From the NCBI GenBank assembly GCA_003446315.1, contig DMBA01000210.1:1-5538 (forward strand): a stretch of 5,538 bases of DNA, given 5' to 3'. Origin of the DNA: Ruminococcus sp. (lineage in GTDB: Bacteria; Bacillota; Clostridia; Oscillospirales; Ruminococcaceae). This document shows positions 5,510 to 5,538 of the stretch, piece after piece. Each line of letters opens with the position of its first letter. The first letter of the stretch is position 1. The notes below the pieces were generated by a model that saw only the letters and a list, made by a program, of their open reading frames with translations, made no database searches and was not told where the DNA came from. The position numbers and the translations under genes are program-made.

Positions 5510-5538
5510 CAAGAGGAATGCATGCAGCATTCCTCTTG
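5510..5538. terminator. 12-bp hairpin at the right edge, probable terminator of an off-window gene
   Basis: CAAGAGGAATGC (5510-5521) pairs perfectly with 5527-5538 around the loop ATGCA, and the stem may extend past the window. On the minus strand it is followed by TGTTGTGT, a weak T-rich tail. It probably ends the transcript of a gene to the right and separates it from the ECF operon. The 135 bases between it and the ECF promoter region hold no gene I can support. Confidence 0.55.

Overview
The window looks like chromosomal DNA of a fibre-degrading gut or rumen Firmicute, most likely a Ruminococcus-type member of the Oscillospiraceae. The main reasons are a secreted glycoside hydrolase ending in a dockerin (cellulosome-style anchoring), moderate G+C with strong AGGAG/AAGGGG ribosome binding sites, and an ECF sigma/anti-sigma pair of the clostridial kind. 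The genus assignment is inference. All four genes I can support are on the minus strand.

Layout from left to right. Positions 18-110 hold a two-hairpin repeat. Positions 116-147 hold a stem-loop just after the large gene. Positions 161-3412 encode a 1083-aa secreted GH127/GH146-type beta-L-arabinofuranosidase with accessory beta domains and a C-terminal dockerin. It starts at a TTG codon behind a strong Shine-Dalgarno and has its own sigma-A-type promoter (3557-3585) and a structured leader of about 138 nt. Positions 3621-3955 are non-coding and rich in repeats. They hold a 93-bp inverted copy of the left repeat (3701-3793; 88 of 93 positions identical, no gaps), a separate four-hairpin element (3836-3955), and a diverged copy of the second half of that element (3621-3695).

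Positions 3974-5384 are a tight three-gene operon read right to left: ECF sigma factor, zinc-finger transmembrane anti-sigma factor, and a 91-aa membrane protein. Both junctions are 4-bp ATGA overlaps. A good ECF-type promoter (TGTAAG, 16-bp spacer, CGTC) lies in front of the sigma gene, so the operon probably activates itself. An 18-bp AT-rich palindrome and, at the window edge, a 12-bp stem-loop lie upstream of it.

The enzyme would be exported, docked on a scaffoldin at the cell surface, and release L-arabinofuranose from plant cell-wall glycans. The sigma/anti-sigma operon would sense an envelope or extracellular signal. Nothing in the sequence shows that the sigma factor controls the enzyme: the enzyme's promoter is sigma-A-like, not ECF-like. 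The least explained part of the window is the repeat system: long inverted repeats that bracket the enzyme transcription unit, plus a related multi-hairpin family beside it.
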